From assembly GCA_963855995.1 (NCBI GenBank), contig OY979724.1, forward strand, positions 1,895,858 to 1,959,857: 64,000 nt of DNA, written 5' to 3'. Source of the stretch: Muricea muricata. Its lineage: Eukaryota; Cnidaria; Anthozoa; Malacalcyonacea; Plexauridae. Shown piece after piece: positions 1 through 13,000 of this stretch. The notes beneath the pieces were generated by a model. The model was not told the origin of the DNA. It ran no database searches and was given only the letters and a program-made list of their open reading frames with translations. The stretch's first letter is position 1; each line of letters starts with the position of its first letter. The translations under genes and the position numbers were made by a program.

Positions 1-904
1 ACACTTACCATGTGTGTGGTTAATGAAAAGATTAATCATTGTGTGGTAAGAAAAGAAAATTGCGTGACCCCAGTTGTGACGTATCATGCATATCCACAAA
101 TATCCAAGATGGTGGACAACTAAAGATTTCAAGTCAAAATATCTCACCAAATAAGGCAGATATAAAAATTCCGTAATAGACTTCTATATATTATATCTAT
201 ATAGATATCTATTGTTTTGGAGTCTCTTTCAAATAAGACGATAAAAATTTTTGTTGCCATTTCCCTTTAAGAGCGTGAAGAATTTTAGTGTTGATTTGGA
301 TGATTTTGAGAAAAAATAGCGGCGTTTTTTTGTCTTGTTGCTAACAGCTCATATCTTGAGTTTACAAGATGTTGTTCTTCGGTGTATGTTTTTTCTTATA
401 TATTTTATTAAATTGTCTGCTGGTAAAGGTTTTATATAGCTACTATAATTTCGTCATTTTCATTCTACCTGTGGTATAATTTGAAAACATTACAGTTAAG
501 TTCACAATGCAAAACGTTCATTAAAGTCAGTTAAATTAAATCAAAATATATACCTGATACTTTTCAAGAAATATCCACCAAAATAAATCCTACAAAGATG
601 GAAATTTTAAGACCTTTGGGTGAGAGGTCTATAGTCATGTATTAACAGTAAACGCCGAGAAAGACCGGACGCGATTTGACAACGCGACGCGAATTTTCGA
701 TTTTCAACGTCCTTTAACTTTAACCCTTTTCTCCAATCTTCGGAAGGACTTCAGCAATTTAAGCTATTTGGTGCACATATCTAGCCAAATTTCTTTCCGT
801 TGATGGTTTTATTTGCTTTTAAACATCGAAAAATCGCGTCTAGTCTAAGGTACCAAATGTTTTTGGTCACAACAAGTCGAGAAAATTTGACATGACTTAA
901 AACA
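1..904. other. No gene recognised
   Basis: AT-rich sequence without a convincing exon. A weak hairpin lies at 5-53 (CTTACCATGTG ... TGTGGTAAG). The remainder shows short homopolymers only. Confidence 0.5.
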
Positions 905-1265
905 AGTACCTGGACAACAGCTTGCGAGGGACGACTAAGGAACATCCGTTTGAACTCTTGTCTGAACCCAGGCTAAAAACAAATGTTGGTTCATCACTTG
1001 TTGTAGGAAAGCAGGATACGTTCGCATGGCTTGCGACAGATTGTTGACAACAAGTCTGTTGCAAGTTGTCAACAGACTTATTGAAAGTTGACTGTCAAAA
1101 CTTGTTATCAAGTTGCTGCAAGCTGTTTCTACAAGAACTTTGTAACAAATCTGCAAATGACAAGTTGTAACAAGCTTGTTGAAACTTGTGCCAAGTTTGT
1201 CCACAACAAGCTTGTTTGCAACAAGGCGCGGTAAAATTGACAACTTGCAACAAGTCCGTGGCGTT
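905..1265. repeat. CAAGTTGT-rich palindromic repeat (dispersed family)
   Basis: Dense alternation of ACAAGTTG, CAACTTGT and TTGTTGCAAG words, many mutually complementary, gives a foldback-prone block. Similar blocks occur at 14865-15180, 15860-15955, 16320-16505, 39705-39895, 47265-47575 and 52778-52968. This is likely one MITE family. Its frames on both strands are repeat artefacts, not genes. Confidence 0.6.
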
Positions 1266-1811
1266 TTTTTGCCATGTGTAGAACTACAAACGGTTCAGTT
1301 TGGATTTTTCAGGAAATGAAGTGGTCTATATGTTATTATGTTAACCGTTTTGTACACTTGCTACAAGTCGACTCTTAAAACCCCTAGCAAGTTGAGCTAA
1401 AACCGTTTTTTACTACCTCCGGAAACAATATTTCAAGATTTACTCAGTATACGCTATTCTTACTTTCTTCAAGAGATCTTTTTGAGCACGGGTGACAATG
1501 TTTAAGATGTCTCTCGCTGATAGACCCGCGGGCAACGGAGTTAATTCGTCTGCATTGAAGCCAGGGAATGTGTGCAACTAAACATTAAAAATAATTTGAC
1601 AAGAAATATATGAAAATAAGCTCTAAAAAGATAAGATTTAATATGATATTAATATACTTTATGATCGTCTTTATCCTACGCGAGAACTTCATCACAGCCC
1701 CACAAAAGGTCTATTAGACTAAGCTCTTAACTGTCACAGAAAGGCACAAAAAGCAATGATACCAGAAATATTGAACTCGCAAGAGATAAAAAGTGAATTT
1801 AACTCAAAACA
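1266..1811. other. No gene recognised
   Basis: Unique-looking AT-rich sequence; no exon with splice sites or family resemblance was found. Confidence 0.4.
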
Positions 1812-2110
1812 ACGAATTTTTCGTTGTTCTCTGCAGTGTCAGATCAATATGAATCTTGTTGTTCACATCTCTGAGGATGGTTCTGAAATAGAATCGAAAC
1901 ACTGCGCGAAAATATTTCGTACACTTAAATTGGATAAGACTCGCTACCAATCCCAGTTGACTCGATAGCTCAATTGGTAGAGCGGCGGTCTAGAAACCTG
2001 AAGATGCGAGTTCGAATCCCGCTCGAGACAACGAATTTCTCGTTGTTCTCTGCAGTGTCAGATTAATATGAATTTAGTTTTTCATATCTCTGAGGATGGT
2101 TCTGAAATAG
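1812..2110 (+). repeat. Direct repeat pair flanking the tRNA-like sequence (candidate SINE)
   Basis: An approximately 80-bp unit occurs at 1812-1892 and again at 2031-2110. Both contain TTCTCTGCAGTGTCAGAT and CTCTGAGGATGGTTCTGAAA with few differences. The second copy directly follows the tRNA-like segment, so that part could be the SINE body with the other copy a second insertion or a duplication. Confidence 0.5.
1959..2029 (+). ncRNA. tRNA-like sequence, probably a SINE head or tRNA pseudogene
   Basis: A 71-nt segment has a tRNA plan. The D arm is GCTC / GAGC with AATTGGTA between. The T loop is TTCGAAT between GCGAG and CCCGC (one mismatch). The acceptor arms GACTCGA / TCGAGAC pair at 6 of 7 positions. 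The anticodon stem is poor (a loop with AGA would read serine). The bad stem and its place between two copies of an 80-bp repeat argue against a working tRNA gene. Confidence 0.5.
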
Positions 2111-2372
2111 AGTTAATAACGCTATTCCCCTATCGTACAACCGACCTCTAAGGCCGATTGCACAAAGGCGTAAATAGCGCTATTCACTGGACAGTGATTT
2201 CTTTCAAACTTTCTAAACATGTTCATTAACTGGTAAACACACATGAAAGTTCAGCATTTTCGAGTAAAGTCACTTTTTATCTCTTGCGAGTTCAATACCC
2301 ATGTGTAACTGCTTTTAACGGCTTTGCCCTTGAAAAACTCGCTGCCCATCTTTCGTACAACCGACCTCTGAT
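2111..2372. mobile_element. Degenerate GGTTGTACGAAAGG-family MITE
   Basis: Contains two copies of CGTACAACCGACCTCT (near 2134 and 2354) around a GCGCTATTCACTGGACAGTG core. The same terminal words and core recur at 5409-5863 and 32390-32618. Element borders are not sharp here. Confidence 0.5.
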
Positions 2373-3161
2373 CGCTGATTCGTTTGACCACTCGTGAGAG
2401 TTAAGTATTTAAACGTTCTTCACTTTAAGATATTAATAATGAAATCTTGATATATACCTCAACAAGCACAGGTTTTTTGGAGACACTTGGTTGTTTTTTG
2501 TGAATCTAAATTGACAAATAACACATGTAATAGTTATACCAAATTAAGTAACTTTTGTACTGCTTAGATTTCGCGGACAGAATAGTTGTGCCTGGAAAAG
2601 AACCAGCACCTTTCTAAAACGTTTTTCTTTTTGTCCTTCAGGACGTTTTTGGGCGCCAATATCGAGAGGGTTAGCATTCTTTTCCATGACTAGATAAAGA
2701 AAATGAAATCAAATATCCATATCCAATATCCATAAATTTTTAAAATAAATTCGTTGGGAAACAAGTTTGAATAGTATAACAGTGCTTTTAAAAACGAATA
2801 TGAGAGTTTTCATTGTCTTCATACATACATATATATGTACGCAATGCATCTACCTGTTCTTAAAGAGTAAACTCCAGCGAACTTGTTCATATCTTTTTTC
2901 TCCTTTTCTACACAAAATACATGACATAAATCTGACCTTCCGTAAATGTTGATCATTATAATACAGCTACATCGCTACACTCAACCACAACATCCAGAAG
3001 CAATCACAACAATTTTAGAATTATCGACAGCCAATGGCGTGCTTTGTTTGGTATAGATCATGATCACGTCAAATGGCGTAGTACTAACGTCTTTTCGTCG
3101 CACTACAAAGCTTATTTTGGCAAAATTTTTCACATTTTTATTATATGAAACAAATAGATAG
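2373..3161. other. No gene recognised
   Basis: AT-rich; short open frames only, with no family resemblance. Confidence 0.4.
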
Positions 3162-3326
3162 CATTTTGCCGTTGTCTGTTCAGTTATAGATGCATGGTAG
3201 ACGTCATAATGTGGTAAGAACATCAGCGACCCACTCGCCTAGGCGGCTCGTGAGCCACTTTTTTGTTCTTACCACATTATAACGTCATACTGTGTATCTA
3301 TAACTGAACAGACAAGGGCAAAATGT
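3162..3326. repeat. Hairpin MITE with about 62-bp arms
   Basis: The left arm (GTCTGTTCAGTTATAGAT ... AATGTGGTAAGAAC) and right arm (GTTCTTACCACATTAT ... CTGAACAGAC) are reverse complements with a few mismatches, around a spacer of roughly 40 bp. A related GTGGTAAGAA word occurs at 44-53. Confidence 0.65.
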
Positions 3327-3421
3327 AATCTGTTTGTTAATTATTTTCAATTTGAAGTTGCATGACCACTGAGACCTGAAATATCATGTTAATGACACCT
3401 ATCTTATAAAAACAAACCAAC

Positions 3422-3649
3422 CTATAGTGGCGATGCTGGATCGTCTTGTTGCTTGTTTTGGGACACGATAATCAATCTCAAGGTTGCCGAAACCAAATGC
3501 TTTCTCGTCATTGCCAGTTGACGAGGTTTGTACATCTATGTAACTGTCAATAACGAGCTCCTTGTCTGGACAGAATGAGATCAAGTCCGAGCCCAAGGTC
3601 ATTATCTTTTTACTGATGGAATCAATCGAATCCACTCTCCCTGTCGGGG
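3422..3649 (-). other. Candidate orphan coding exon of an unidentified gene
   Basis: On the minus strand a 228-nt open stretch reads as ordinary protein (includes MTLGSDLISFCPDKELVIDS and GFGNLEIDYRVPKQ). It ends at a plausible donor (ATAG before GTTGGT) and is preceded by an AG acceptor (upper end 3649; an alternative AG lies about 9 nt further in). I do not recognise it and see no partner exons between 1 and 7095. It lies beyond the RADIL stop, so it probably belongs to a gene continuing left of the window, or is a chance frame. Confidence 0.35.
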
Positions 3650-5408
3650 CTACATGTCATTAAAGTCAAGGCATTACCGGTATACTAATCTAGATAGACT
3701 ATTCATTATGCATTAAGTTGTAGAGTGAAGAGTTGGGAGCGATTTTGATCCAGTGGGTTTGGGGGATGGTCTATGTAGTGCCTGCAGAGCATAATATGAA
3801 GCGGGGGGGTCAAGAATCAGGAGCCATCTGGAGGGTTTTGGTGACAATGGAACTTGAGTGATTTCCTATAATTTGAGCATCTGGAATGGGTGTTGGAGAA
3901 ACCTATGCAATGTTACAGCTGCTTTAGGGAATTGTATCAAAAATGTGAAGTCCTAAGAGCGCACCAAGCACTCTCGCGCGCTTGCTACTTTTGTAGCTGA
4001 TCTCTATACATGACTGTACTAAAAGCACATAAAGCGCCTGGGTACGAGGCTAGGATCAAAGAAATTGTGATAAAACAAAGAATGAAGTTGTTGAATTGGT
4101 AAATTATAGACACTGTTTACTAGTGCTGCAGGTGCATAGTTGTGAAGTTTCTATCAAGAAAACATGTTATATTATATTATACTATTCTAAACGTTCAAAA
4201 ATTTGTGAAGTACTTTATATTACGTTATAAGGTATTGATCTGCCTAAAATCTCACGTTCACACGCTGGTGACTGTAAAAAAATTCAAGAAATGTCAATTT
4301 TGTACATATTATTACTTCAGTCTTTTTATTAACTCTTTCTATAAGAAACCAATTTATAGCTTAACGAGATTTGGCCAGATTGAAAGGTCAAATTATTGAA
4401 ATGTAATGTTGAATAAACATCTCATATTTTATTGAAAAGCCATGAAAAATTAATCGATAAAAGGATACATGACAATGATGGACTTCGTTCATCAAATTCG
4501 TCAGTCAAACCATTCAAACCAAACGACTGGGACATTTTGGCAAATACAAAATTACCTTTTCTTGTTCATTTCAATCCGCCATATTTGATGTCTTAATAAA
4601 GCAGTTGCCAGGAGCAACAATGGATTCCGTACGGCGGAAATTATGCAAATTATATACATAGTACTAGAAGTTACTATCGCAAGGAAAGTGCTGCCTTACG
4701 ACCTATGCCTTCATTATACTAATCTTTTAACATAATTTTACCACAGCATAGTTAATAGAAACACAGTCACACTGTATGAATGAATTTAATTTGTTTAAAA
4801 TAGTTGACAGTTAAAACGTGCCATATAGTGCACTGTGAATTACATTACTTTGTGTAATGTCATGTGATTCTTGGTGCCGATAATAATTCTAAATTGCCAT
4901 TAAACGTGAATAGAAGTCATGCTATTATTTCAGTCTTCAAGACGTCATGAAGGAAATATGTCCTTCAAGGTGTTAAATAAGTTCTTTCTTGGAATATTAT
5001 TTCTAGGTAGTTTATGATAGTCCATTTATGAGCTGCTCTATCAGTTTTACGAGGAGAGTTTATGGGAGTTTTTGAGGGTTAGTTGGCTGGCCATGACAGT
5101 TAAATTTGTATTTAATTGTAAGGCGGTTAGAACAATAGAATCCAGTTTTTGTTAAAACTTGAGTAGGTCAATAATTTCAAAAAATTCTCATCCTGCATTG
5201 ATAAGAGAAAAAAACTTACTGTTATATGGAGGCTCTCACCTTCCAACTGTCATACTAGCGACCATTATATACACATAATACGAAATAACCATAAGAGAAC
5301 TCAGCCGTGTCAACTTTTAGGCAGTTTTCAGGCCAGTATAACATGTCCGCACAGCTTGCTAGTTTGCAACTAGAATCTGAGCAGGCTTTCTGTTCATTTC
5401 GACTTCTG
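3650..5408. other. No gene recognised
   Basis: No exon-like frame with splice signals was found. The longest frame (4142-4399) is AT-driven and shows no domain. Confidence 0.4.
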
Positions 5409-5863
5409 GGGCCGGTTGTACACAGCAAAAAACGCACAACCTGTTCTGACCTGATGAAAACAGCATTGAACAATGTTTTGCTGCCCACATTGTTCAAGGT
5501 TGTCAACAATATTGTTCAACATTGTTACACCGGATTGCAGGCTAATTCAGGCTCATCAACTTGTTCAGTATTGTTGACAACATTGAACAATGTGGGCAGC
5601 AAAACATTGTTCAATGCTGCTTTCATCAGGCCAGAACAGGTTGTTCATTTTTGGCTGTGTACGAAAGGTGAATAGCGCTATCCACCGGATAGTGATTTTT
5701 TAAAACTTTCTAAAAAAAAGTTCAGCATTTTCGAGTTGAAGTCACTTTTTATCTCTTGTGAGTTGAATATCCCTGGTGTCATTGCTTTTTAGGCCTTTCT
5801 GCGGCAGTTGAAAAAATCACTATCCAGTGGATAGCGTTATCCCCCTTTCGTACAACCGGCCCC
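5409..5863. mobile_element. GGCCGGTTGTACGAAAGG MITE containing a nested palindromic element
   Basis: The outer ends GGGGCCGGTTGTAC and GTACAACCGGCCCC are inverted. The interior right of 5663 has complementary GGTGAATAGCGCTATCCACCGG and its inverse near 5825-5850. A second inverted repeat sits inside the left terminus at 5421-5661 (arms ACAGC...TTGAACAATG). The host resumes with ACGAAAGG, so the inner element interrupted the outer one. Confidence 0.65.
5421..5661. mobile_element. Inner palindromic MITE (TTGAACAATG family)
   Basis: Arms of about 95 bp, containing CAGCATTGAACAATG and TGCTGCCCACATTGTTCA and their reverse complements, surround a short spacer. The two long opposite-strand frames here are consequences of the palindrome. 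Confidence 0.6.
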
Positions 5864-7095
5864 TGTGCTTCAGTTTTGTTTTGTTTTTCTTCCGTTTACC
5901 AACGTTAAACATCAAACACTTCCTACAAATTACTCATATCATTGCCTGACTTTATTTTACAAATTTCATGATACCACTTACATACAATACAAAAATATAT
6001 CTTGCAGTCGAGGCACTGTGTACAAACGTTAGAGAAAATAAAATCATTACAGTTCAGCTCTTAGTCTAAGACGCTGTTGTATAAAATCTTCGTCGCACTC
6101 TATGCGGTTAAATAAACGTACGTTAGCTTCTAATTCACAATCATAAATAAATACTCAATCCAACCTTTTACAACAGATTCGGCAAGAGTGCTCGATCTTT
6201 AAAAAATACAGGACAACGATAGTCTGTTTAAAATCTTGCTACGTGTTTGTACGATAAACTGCGTATGTATTAGTGTAAAATTTTGTGTAGAAATACCATA
6301 TTGCTTGTAACAAATTAATATACAGATTGTAAGAGGATGCAGTATAAAATTAAAGATCAAATGTTTCAATTTGCGTAAAAGTTTTAGGTAAAAATTTTAG
6401 TATGGGTATAGATTTCGTTAAACATTTGTTTCCAACCGGCGCACAATTATTAAGGCCGGGTAAAAGGAGAATGAGAGTTGGTATTGACGAATTGGGGCAT
6501 TTTGTAAGGTGAAATTAAATTTGTGCCAAACAAAAGTGTGCACAATGAGACTGCGCACATTGTGCGAAACTGTATATTTGGATCAATCGATTCATCTTCA
6601 GCAGAAATTAACAGGATAAATTGACGTGTAAGTATTTTGTAAGCTGTTGTAAATTGCTGCTAAAAATGAATTGAAAATAAATCGATTCAAAATATAGGTT
6701 TATAATTATATACAGTTTTAAATTGTGTAAGGTCTCATTATGTATTATAACTTTGATTTTATAGTTGCTGAAATCATGATCAGCCGGTATAGAATATCTT
6801 GAAATATGTTTTTGCTAAATAAAATACGTGATCGGGTCAGGAAAGTATCAACGACAGCGGCTAGCCAACACCGCGGGACTGAGAGTTCACTGCGGCCAAC
6901 CCTCATCAACTTTCATCCTCGTTTGACCCGGCATTCAGACCGAGATTATCATCGTTTTATTTGAACTTTGAGAGCCAATAATAATGGACCACATTCTTCT
7001 TTCGGCCAATCCGATGTTCGGAAAATTCACCACGTTAAAAGGCATTTCTTTCGAAAAATAAATGCAAGCTTCTTCCTTTTTTACTTCTTCGGTTG
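5864..7095. other. RADIL 3' flank; no other gene recognised
   Basis: Downstream of the RADIL stop on the minus strand. An AATAAA on that strand near 6956-6961 could serve RADIL polyadenylation. The rest is AT-rich without exon-like sequence. Confidence 0.4.
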
Positions 7096-10000
7096 CTAAC
7101 AGCTTGACGCAGTTATTTTCATGGCAACATGTTGGTCTGACTTCGCTACGAGGAACGTCAAGTGGTTGCCAGCATTTCGAATCAACTTCATAGCACTGAA
7201 AGAACACCAAAAACAGTTCAACCTTTTTTGCACAAGGATTTGTTCAAAACAAAACTGCAAGTAGCATAATACCTTTGGTAATCCGCACCGACCAAACTTG
7301 TTCCATTGACGGCCAGAATCCTATCGCCCAGTCTGAGACGACCATCCTAAAAAAACAGAAGTCATGTTACAGTATAAGTACTAGCGATTACAACAAAACG
7401 TCACTTGGATGACTCAAGGAGCTGCTCATATCAACAAAAGGTGCACGGGAACTCTACGTCGCGTATTCGAAAACAGGAATTATTTATAGCACATAACAGC
7501 CATGAATAACGTTGGTTGCAAAGTATTTTAAACGCATCCTTAATTTCTGCATTACACGCTGACCTCACGGGGTAGAAACTTTATAGTCATTTGGCTTTTA
7601 AAAAGTGAAGCTAAAGATCCCGGAAATTGTGGGAGCTATAAGACGTCAATCCAAGCTCTACGCGCTGATAAACAGAAAGCTACCTTGGCAGCAGGTCCTG
7701 TAGACACCAACGTTCTCACGTATATTCCGTTTGATTTCAAAGGCGTATACTAGAAAAAATCACAACAACAATAAATTGCAGAGCATCCCCCTCCCTCTCA
7801 ACTAAACTAGCAGACAGACGTTTCTAAACACTAAGTAACTAACGACCCAAGAACGATTGTGAGTCGTATCGAGTTGCGTGTGGAGTGTGGACAGCCAAGA
7901 ATTCCGTAAGTCGATAACGATCCGAGATCGATTTAAAGTAGGCCAGTTCGAGAGGTGGTCTCCCATTGATCCAAGTTTAAGGTAGATCGATGCTTTTTTG
8001 TTCAGTACCCTGCGAGTAAAATCGCTCAACTCAATGAGGTTTTTGTGTAAATTTGGAAACTCCTCGGAATCTAAATTAGATCCAAGTGTGAATGGTCAGG
8101 TCTCAAACGACTCAAAGTTGCATACTAACCTTGTGGTCAAAGTATCATTTAGTACAAAAATAGTAAGACTAATGTATCACTGTAAACTGAACTAATACAT
8201 AAACGGTATCTGAAACTGTACGATAGTCTTACCAAACCATCAATAAGACCAACACCAATCCCAGAATCCCCTTTATCCAATTCTACAACGAAGACGTCAT
8301 CTTGCGCGTCACTTTCTCTTCGGAATGCGTTGCCATCCGAATCCTTATGTACTTCGTTAGGCAGCTCTTCCGGTTTCTGCCCTGCGTCACGTGATTTCCG
8401 CCCCCTGCCTGACGTTCCGTTGCTATTTGGAATGTTCCCACATGACGCGCTCTTGGAAACGCCATTTACTAAAATATTGATAATTTGAATGCGTGTTGGT
8501 TAAGCGCACTGATCTCATGATAGACTGGATATAGCTTCTGTGGATATCAAAAGTGAAGCCTAATTATACAATACGAAATTCACTTCCGGGGACCACTTGT
8601 GATGTAAACTTGTCACAAACAACTTTGTTTACTGCAACAATGTTGATAAATAATTGCAGAGTGCTTAAAATATTACAAAATTGTACATTCTTGCTCTTTT
8701 TCCACCAAGTATTCCTTTACAAATTTGTATCACACGGACTCTGTGGTCCCCGGAAGTGAAATTTGCATGTAAAATTAAGCTTCACTTTTGATATCCATAG
8801 AAGCTATATCCAGTCTACTATGAGATCAGTGGTTAAGCGATTCTCATCGATTCAGCTTTCCTGTCGAAGTTCTATAAACTTGCCTCCTGAGGGCCAGTTG
8901 TTCAAAGCTAAGTTAGCACTAACCAATAAAGGTTAAAGTTAAACCACAACTACTATTGATTCAGACAAGATTTCTGAGGAAATATTTCTAATCTTCCGAA
9001 TGAGCTGCTGAGAAATTTCTCTTGGATCCGACCTTAACCCAAAATTAAGCAAACTTTTGAACAACTTACCCTTGCAGGCCTAGCAAGGATCATCTCTTAC
9101 TGAAATCAAACTAATTTTACTGATACTAGTTAGCTCTATCAATTCTATACTGTTCTTCCAAGAAGTTCAAAAAGGATAATCTCTTATTGATCCAGTGTTA
9201 TACAGGAGGAAGCCTATACTAAACTAACTTTATTTATACTGGATAACTCTATCAGTTCTAAACAGTTCTTTCTAGAGGTTCAATAAGGATAATCTCTTAT
9301 TGGTCCAGTGTTATACAGGAGGAAACCTAAACTAAGCTATCTTTATTTATACTGGATAGCTCTATCAGTTCTAAACTGTTCTTCCTAGAGGTCCAGTAAG
9401 GATCATGTCTTATTGATCCAGTGTTACTACAGGAGGAAACCTAAACTAAACTAACTTCTTATTGATCCGGTGTTAGTAAAGGAGTAAAGCCAATGATAAA
9501 CTAACATTTTAACACTTGATAGCTGCATTACCTCCACCCAACATTAATTCTTTCTCATTTCTTGTATCACTTACCTTGACTCTTTAAACGGTTGCTCAGA
9601 CGGTTCGGATCGACATTATTCAACGTCGGATCACTTGAGCTAAACGTCTGCGCAAGTTTTCTTGGGCTCGCTGCCGACGAGTTTGGTGGACTGGACCGGA
9701 CTGATGAAGCTGGCGTGGAATGTCGGGAAGGAAAATCCGAGCCGGGGCCTTCGACCACCACTTGTGGATTTCTCACAGTAGATGCTGTTAACGTGGCATC
9801 GTTGCTGTTCCCAAACGATGACTTGATGGCATCTAAGGTCTTTTTCACCACGGGATGAGGAGTATCTGCCTCAAGCTCGAGCAGGTAATCGGAGGTTGGG
9901 AACAAGAATGGCGGATGGCTTGAAAAGCTCTCCAGTATTTCTTCTGTATTGAGAAAAATAAATCATTGGGTCAATTACGAGCAAAATATCTCTGATTCGC

Positions 10001-13000
10001 TTCGTCTAAAGTAATCTAAGAAGTATATTTAGATTACGGATCCCTTATTTTTGGATTTCGGATCTCTCCTGTAGGATTTTGGATTTCACTACGTAGATAC
10101 CGGATTACTGGGGTTAGTTTTTCAAGCTGGGTTAGCGCGTCAAAGTCAAGCCTAGGTTAAAGTCCCCCGTCTTATTTTATGTAATTTCTACGCGTCTGTT
10201 TATTTCAAAGCTTCAGATACCAAAACTACTATTGATCCTGATTTTACTGTTCGGATTACGGATTCCAACCCGCAGGATTCCGGATTCACGGCTAATGTAA
10301 AGCCGGAATCTACAACTTAGATTACCTAACATCGTAGTTAATAGAAGAGATGGCTTGGAAACTCATTAGAATTACAATATAAGTCCTTATCTATGTTTAT
10401 GGAAAGCCATAGCTGTCTTAAGTGATAAAACGTCATTTTATTAGGTGCTTTATACATTATATACGGTGCTTTAAACATGACATGCGGTGCTTTGAGTATT
10501 ATACGTTATACGCGGTGGTTTCAGCGTCATTATACTCAGTGAGCCAGTACCTTTGGTCAGCGTTGTGGAATGTTACACGATTCTGCTATACGTCATGTCA
10601 TCAAAAATATCTAAACACTCATCATATATTCATAGGGTGATTACGTGTCATTTCCTGCTTCGAAATTTACAAGTTGAGCGCAGTTATAAAACGGTAAAAT
10701 ATATAAGACTTTTCTGGCGTTTTAAATCGAAAGTAAACCCGGGGGGTTGAAATATCGAACAAATACTGCAATCTTTAAATTTGGGGACTTTGCGTGGCCG
10801 ATTTGAAGCACAGTGAATAGAACCGCAGGAAGTTTTAAATTTAATGGGAAATTTTGAAAAATTTTGGGAAAAAATTTTGAAAAAAAAATTTGGGAAAAAA
10901 AATTTGAAAAAAATTCGGGAAAAAATTTATAAAAAAATTTGGAAAAATTTTGAAAAAAAATTTGGGAAAAATTTTGAAAAAAAATTTGGGAAAAAATTCT
11001 GAAAAAAAATTTGGGAAAAAAATTTGAAAAAAAATTTAGGAAAAAGTTTTGACAAAATTTTTTTTCCCAAATTTTTTTTCAGAATTTTTTCCCAAATTTT
11101 TTTTTCAAAATTTTTTTCCCAAAATTTTTTCAAAATTTCCCAAGAAAATTTGGGAAAAAATTTTGGGAAAAATTCTGAAAAAAAAATTTGGAAAAGGGGT
11201 TTAAAAAAATTGGGAAAAAATTTGGAAAAAAAAATTGACAAAAATATTACGGAAAATTTTGAACAAAAAATTTGGGAAAAAATTTTGAAAAAAGTTTGGG
11301 AAAAAAAATTTGAAAAAAAATTCTGGAAAAAATTTTGAAAAAAATTTGGGAAATTCATGAATAATCATGAATATTCATGAATATTCATGAATAATTCATG
11401 AATATTCATGATTTTTCAGGAAAATATCTTGAAAAATTCAGGAAAAAATGTTGAAAAAGAAATTGGGAAAAATTTTTTTGTCAAAACTTTTTCCTAATTT
11501 TTTTTTCAAATTTTTTTCCCAAATTTTTTTCTCCCAAATTTTTTTTAAAAATTTTTTCCCAAAATTTTTTTTTAAATTCTTTTTCCAAATTTTTTTTCAG
11601 AATTTTTTCCCAAATTTTTTTGGGAAATTTTGAAAAAATTTTGAAAAAAAAATTTGGGAAAAAATTCTGAAAAAAAATTTGGGAAATCATGAATAATTCA
11701 TGAATATTCATGAATAATTCATGAATAATTCATGAAAATTCATGAAAATTCATGAATAATTCATGAATTTTCCAGGAAAAAATCTTGAAAAAAAATTCAG
11801 GAAAAAATTTTGAAAAAGAAATTGGGAAAAAAATTTTTGTGAAAACTTTTTCCTAAATTTTTTTTTCAAATTTTTTTCCCAAATTTTTTTTCAGAATTTT
11901 TTCCCAAATTTTTTTTGAAAATTTTTTTCCCAAAATTTTTTCAAAATTTCCCAAGAAAATTTGGGAAAAAATTTTGGGAAAAATTCTGAAAAAAAAATTT
12001 GAAAAAGGGGTTTAAAAAAATTGGGAAAAAATTTGGAAAAAAAATTGACAAAAATATTACGGAAAATTTTGAACAAAAAATTTGGGAAAAAATTTTGAAA
12101 AAAGTTTGGGAAAAAAAATTTGAAAAAAAATTCTGGAAAAAATTTTGAAAAAAATTTGGGAAATCATGAATAATTCATGAATATCATGAATAATTCATGA
12201 ATAATTCATGAAAATTCATGAAAATTCATGAATAATTCATGAATTTTCCAGGAAAAAATCTTGAAAAAAAATTCAGGAAAAAATTTTGAAAAAGAAATTG
12301 GGAAAAAATTTTTTGTGAAAACTTTTTCCTAAATTTTTTTTTCAAATTTTTTTCCCAAATTTTTTTTCAGAATTTTTTCCCAAATTTTTTTCTCCCAAAT
12401 TTTTTTTAAAAATTTTTTCCCAAAATTTTTTTAAAATTCTTTTTCCAAATTTTTTTTCAGAATTTTTTCCCAAATTTTTTTGGGGAATTTTGAAAAAATT
12501 TTGGGAAAAAAATTTTGAAAAAAATTTGGGAAAAAATTCTGGAAAAAAATTTTGGGAAATTCATGAATAATTCATGGTGTTTCATGAATAATTCATGAAA
12601 ATTCATGAATAATTCATGAATGATTCATGAATAATTCATGAATTTTCCAGGAAAAAATCTTGAAAAAAAGTTAAGGAAAAATTTTTAAAAAAGAAATTGG
12701 GAAAAATTTTTTTGTCAAAACTTTTTCCTAAATTTTTTTACAAATTTTTTTCCCAATTTTTTTTTCAGATTTTTTTTCAAAATTTTTTCCCAAATTTTTT
12801 TTCCCAAATTTTTTTTCAAAATTTTCTCCCAAAATTTTTTTTAAATTCTTTTTCCAAATTTTTTTTTCAGAATTTTTTCCCAAATTTTTTTTCAAACTTT
12901 TTTCCCAAATTTTTTTGGGAAATTTTGCAAAAATTTTGGGAAAAAAATTTTGAAAAAAAAATTTGGGAAAAAATTCTGGAAAAGAAATTTGGGAAAAAAA

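Noticed and set aside
1959-2029. Functional serine tRNA gene
   Set aside because: The anticodon stem pairs badly, there are mismatches in the acceptor and T stems, and it sits in a repeat; treated as a SINE or pseudogene.
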